A DNA stretch of 64,000 bases from positions 7,448,501 to 7,512,500 of the forward strand of contig OY720097.1 of NCBI GenBank assembly GCA_963082875.1. Direction: 5' to 3'. Numbering within the stretch: position 1 is the first letter of the stretch; the number at the start of each line of letters is the position of its first letter. The notes under the pieces were generated by a model. That model had not been told where the DNA came from and searched no databases. It was given only the letters and a program-made list of their open reading frames with translations. The position numbers and the translations under genes are program-made. Below, piece after piece: positions 61,701 through 64,000 of this stretch. Source of the DNA: Corella eumyota (Eukaryota; Chordata; Ascidiacea; Phlebobranchia; Corellidae).

Positions 61701-63002
61701 TTTTATTTTCCAAATTAAATTAGTTTAATTAAAAATTACAATTTCTAACATGGAATTTATATTTAAAGCGCTTTTTGGCATGTTTTATTAAATTGTGTTG
61801 TAATAATTCAAGCCTTTGTAATTTGAGCCGCAAATGACGAAAGCGCCTTTTTCGCTCATTAAATATTCAAACTCAGTTTAGCCCAGACCTCTCGACCTAT
61901 ATTCAACGATAATTTAATAATATTTAATTCGTTTGTTCATTAATGTGTTATCCTATTACTTTTAGACGATATTCTCTTTCTTTTAAATTTGTGTAACAAC
62001 TACAGGTTAATATTTTTTTACAATAAAAACTTCTTATATTAAAAACTAACTAACCGATATTTCTCTTATAAAATTTCCACTGAGTCTTAATGTTTTAAGG
62101 TTTGTAAGTAGCTGAAACGCATTTCTAGGCAAGTCTCTTACGTTGTTGTTACTTAAACTTAAACTAAGGGTGGTAGCAGGAAGACCCGGAGGCAGAGATC
62201 GTAGATTTCTGTTTTCGCATGAAATTTCCTGAAATATAAAGTAAAATTATTAATATTTATAATTACAATAAATTCAAACTAAAAAGTTTTTTTTGCGTCA
62301 TTCCCAATGGGAGATATAACATATCTTAGTCATGACTAATATGTCCCTAACCATAACAACCCGTTGGTATATGATATATAACTTGGTGATTGGCGGGCTA
62401 TTTAATTACTGGCATGATGCTATAAGCATGCGGTTAGTAGTATGGTCAGTATAATATAACATTTTTTAAGTAAATTAACTACATTTGTAAGCTGTTCACT
62501 ACGATAAAAATAACGTATTTTTACGATCAAAATATTTAAAAACTAGCATTATTTCTACAGTAGGAAACACCATAAAAAAGGTTTTTTTGCCTAACTAAAT
62601 TTTTTTTTTATTTGCTTTTACCTTTAATTTCTTCAAACAATCGCAGTCGTTCGGGCATCTAAGTCCTTGACCCCGCACCTTGACACAGTTATCCGCACTG
62701 AAACACCACCACGCCATCATTAATACCGTGACGTACCTCTTCGTTCTATCAACAGAGCGCCACTTGTGCTGTTTGTCGCCTAAACTAAACCGATCTGGGA
62801 CCGACGACCTTTTGTCCAAGTGTTTGGCCTTCTCGCCTCTGAAACTTTTTATAAAATATTCATCGCGCGGATCCTGTCGATGCGTAAGTAGCGGCGCAGC
62901 CCTACAAACTACGTCGTTTGTACCTTGTGTGTTATTCCCCACGCTTTGGTGCTTGATGTGGTTTGTTGCACAGGATCTCTGAAACAGCTTGCCTAATTTC
63001 AT
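55724..63002 (-). CDS. Netrin-G ligand (NGL/LRRC4 family) synaptic adhesion protein
   Basis: Vertebrate NGLs are postsynaptic adhesion proteins that bind netrin-G and, through their tail, PSD-95. Twelve exons (62622-63002, 62055-62228, 60932-61186, 59933-60142, 59545-59675, 59109-59245, 57933-58097, 57637-57860, 57134-57307, 56831-56984, 55938-56630, 55724-55845) give 939 residues. Order: LRRNT (CPNDCDC, about 116), LRRs ([48 protein letters not shown]), LRRCT ([14 protein letters not shown]), one Ig domain (Cys447, Trp462, GVYTC about 498-502), a Thr/Pro stalk, a helix at about 624-644 ([18 protein letters not shown]) and a tail ending [25 protein letters not shown] and the C-terminus match vertebrate NGLs, which end QETQI. 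Unlike the mostly single-exon vertebrate coding regions, this one is split into twelve. The tail is about 295 residues, versus roughly 90 in vertebrates. About 90 residues precede the hydrophobic stretch, so translation may start further in. Confidence 0.94.
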
Positions 63003-64000
63003 GCTAATTATTGGTGATTTTTTCTCCCTAGTCGGCCTTGATTAGCGCGATCGCGTTAATGAGGTCGCTGCTTCTCGATTTCGAACTTGGTGTTGTTCGA
63101 ACCCGTTCGCGCGTGTATGGTCACGTGTAACGTAACGTCATTCCTCGTCGATCAAACGCGCTCGCTTCGTCGTCGTCGAAAGTTCCCAGAACGCTCTCAC
63201 GTCGGGAAGAATTATGATTTACGAGTTTCTTCGGACACTCGATGGCGCTTTCGCGTTGTTTGTTCTATTTTTGTGCCGCTCTAAGTGAGTTTTCGAGTTT
63301 CGGGTTTTAATTGACACGTCACACCCTCATACAGAGACCTAATATTTTCCCGTCAATTATTTATCACAGAGCAGACAGTGTCAACAAAAATTAGACGCAA
63401 ACTTCGAACCTAAAAATAAAGGTTTTCGCATTAACTTAATACCCTAATTTTGAACTAATGTAAGAGAACAAAAATCTAAAGAAAAGTTTTATAAATTAAA
63501 AGATTATTTTATTGTTTAAATTTTAATTTCGTATTTTTAATTTAATTTGACTTTTTTGTTCTATAACCTAAACACTAATTTTTAGTTTAAGATAATTTAC
63601 TATTTTATTAAATGCGCTTTCAATTTTTTTAAAAAGATTGTTGTATAATTTATTTACGTAAAATTGTTCGCAAATTAAATTATAAAATAAAAACTTGACT
63701 TTCTTAAAAAAAAACTTTAAACTAAATACTTTATTTTTTTAAATAAACATTTTTGCAACAATTTATATATATCTTCTGAATTTTTATTTAAATCAATTGA
63801 ATTGATTAAAAAAAAATAAATTTTAAAAAAATAAAAACTTGACTTTCCTAAAAAAAACTTTAAACTAAATACTTTAATTTTTTTAAACAAACATTTTTGC
63901 AACAATTTATATATATCTTTTGAATTTTTATTTATATCAATTTAATTGACCTTACAGTTTAAAACTTTTCTGTTTTTTGATTTAATTTTTTTAATCGAGC
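63003..64000. other. Upstream region of the NGL gene
   Basis: The first 260 bases (to about 63260) are GC- and CpG-richer than the rest and are the likely promoter or 5' UTR. Beyond that the DNA is very AT-rich and includes a direct tandem duplication at 63685-63949. No exon of another gene is recognised. Confidence 0.6.
63685..63949. repeat. Direct tandem duplication, period about 144
   Basis: AAATAAAAACTTGACTTTC, ACTTTAAACTAAATACTTTA and TTTTGCAACAATTTATATAT occur in the same order twice, with a few differences. The second copy ends near the window edge. Confidence 0.85.

Overview
The window looks like nuclear DNA of an ascidian tunicate, most likely Ciona. It is strongly AT-rich, introns are short (often 50-400 bases) with canonical GT/AG borders, and the gene set is chordate: a muscle-type actin, a colipase, a netrin-G ligand, POMT1, SNRNP48, BTBD19 and SND1. 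Exon borders below were set by hand from GT/AG sites, reading phase and remembered family alignments; every model closes in frame except where noted.

Layout, left to right. Two tandem SLC5 sodium/sugar-type cotransporters lie on the minus strand (1-2585, cut by the window edge; 5425-8765, whole), with a small hAT-type MITE between them. A secreted LDLa/VWC-like protein (11170-15511, minus) follows. POMT1 (19437-24751, plus) converges on a colipase-like gene (25100-26072, minus). Then come an unrecognised basic protein (26967-28867, minus), an intronless BTBD19 (29824-30699, minus), a muscle-type actin (33213-34456, minus) divergent from SNRNP48 (35083-37365, plus), an unusual LDLa-bearing GPCR without leucine-rich repeats (37925-43393, minus), a C2orf50/CIMIP5-like ciliary gene (47682-48454, plus), SND1 (49455-54894, plus, lacking its last third here) and an NGL/LRRC4-family gene (55724-63002, minus) with a vertebrate-like PDZ ligand.

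The genes do not form one pathway; this is an ordinary mixed eukaryotic neighbourhood. Links are local: the tandem SLC5 pair, the shared actin/SNRNP48 intergenic region, and one tRNA-derived SINE family with about eight copies, mostly in introns. No CRISPR array, rRNA, true tRNA gene, virus-like element or toxin gene was seen.

The items most worth a second look are an AG-to-AA change at a splice acceptor in the complete SLC5 copy, substituted sugar-site residues in both SLC5 copies, the missing C-terminal third of SND1, the LDLa-7TM receptor, the NGL orthologue with a much longer tail, an alternative hydrophobic last exon in the LDLa gene, and a marked excess of the octamer TGACGTCA.
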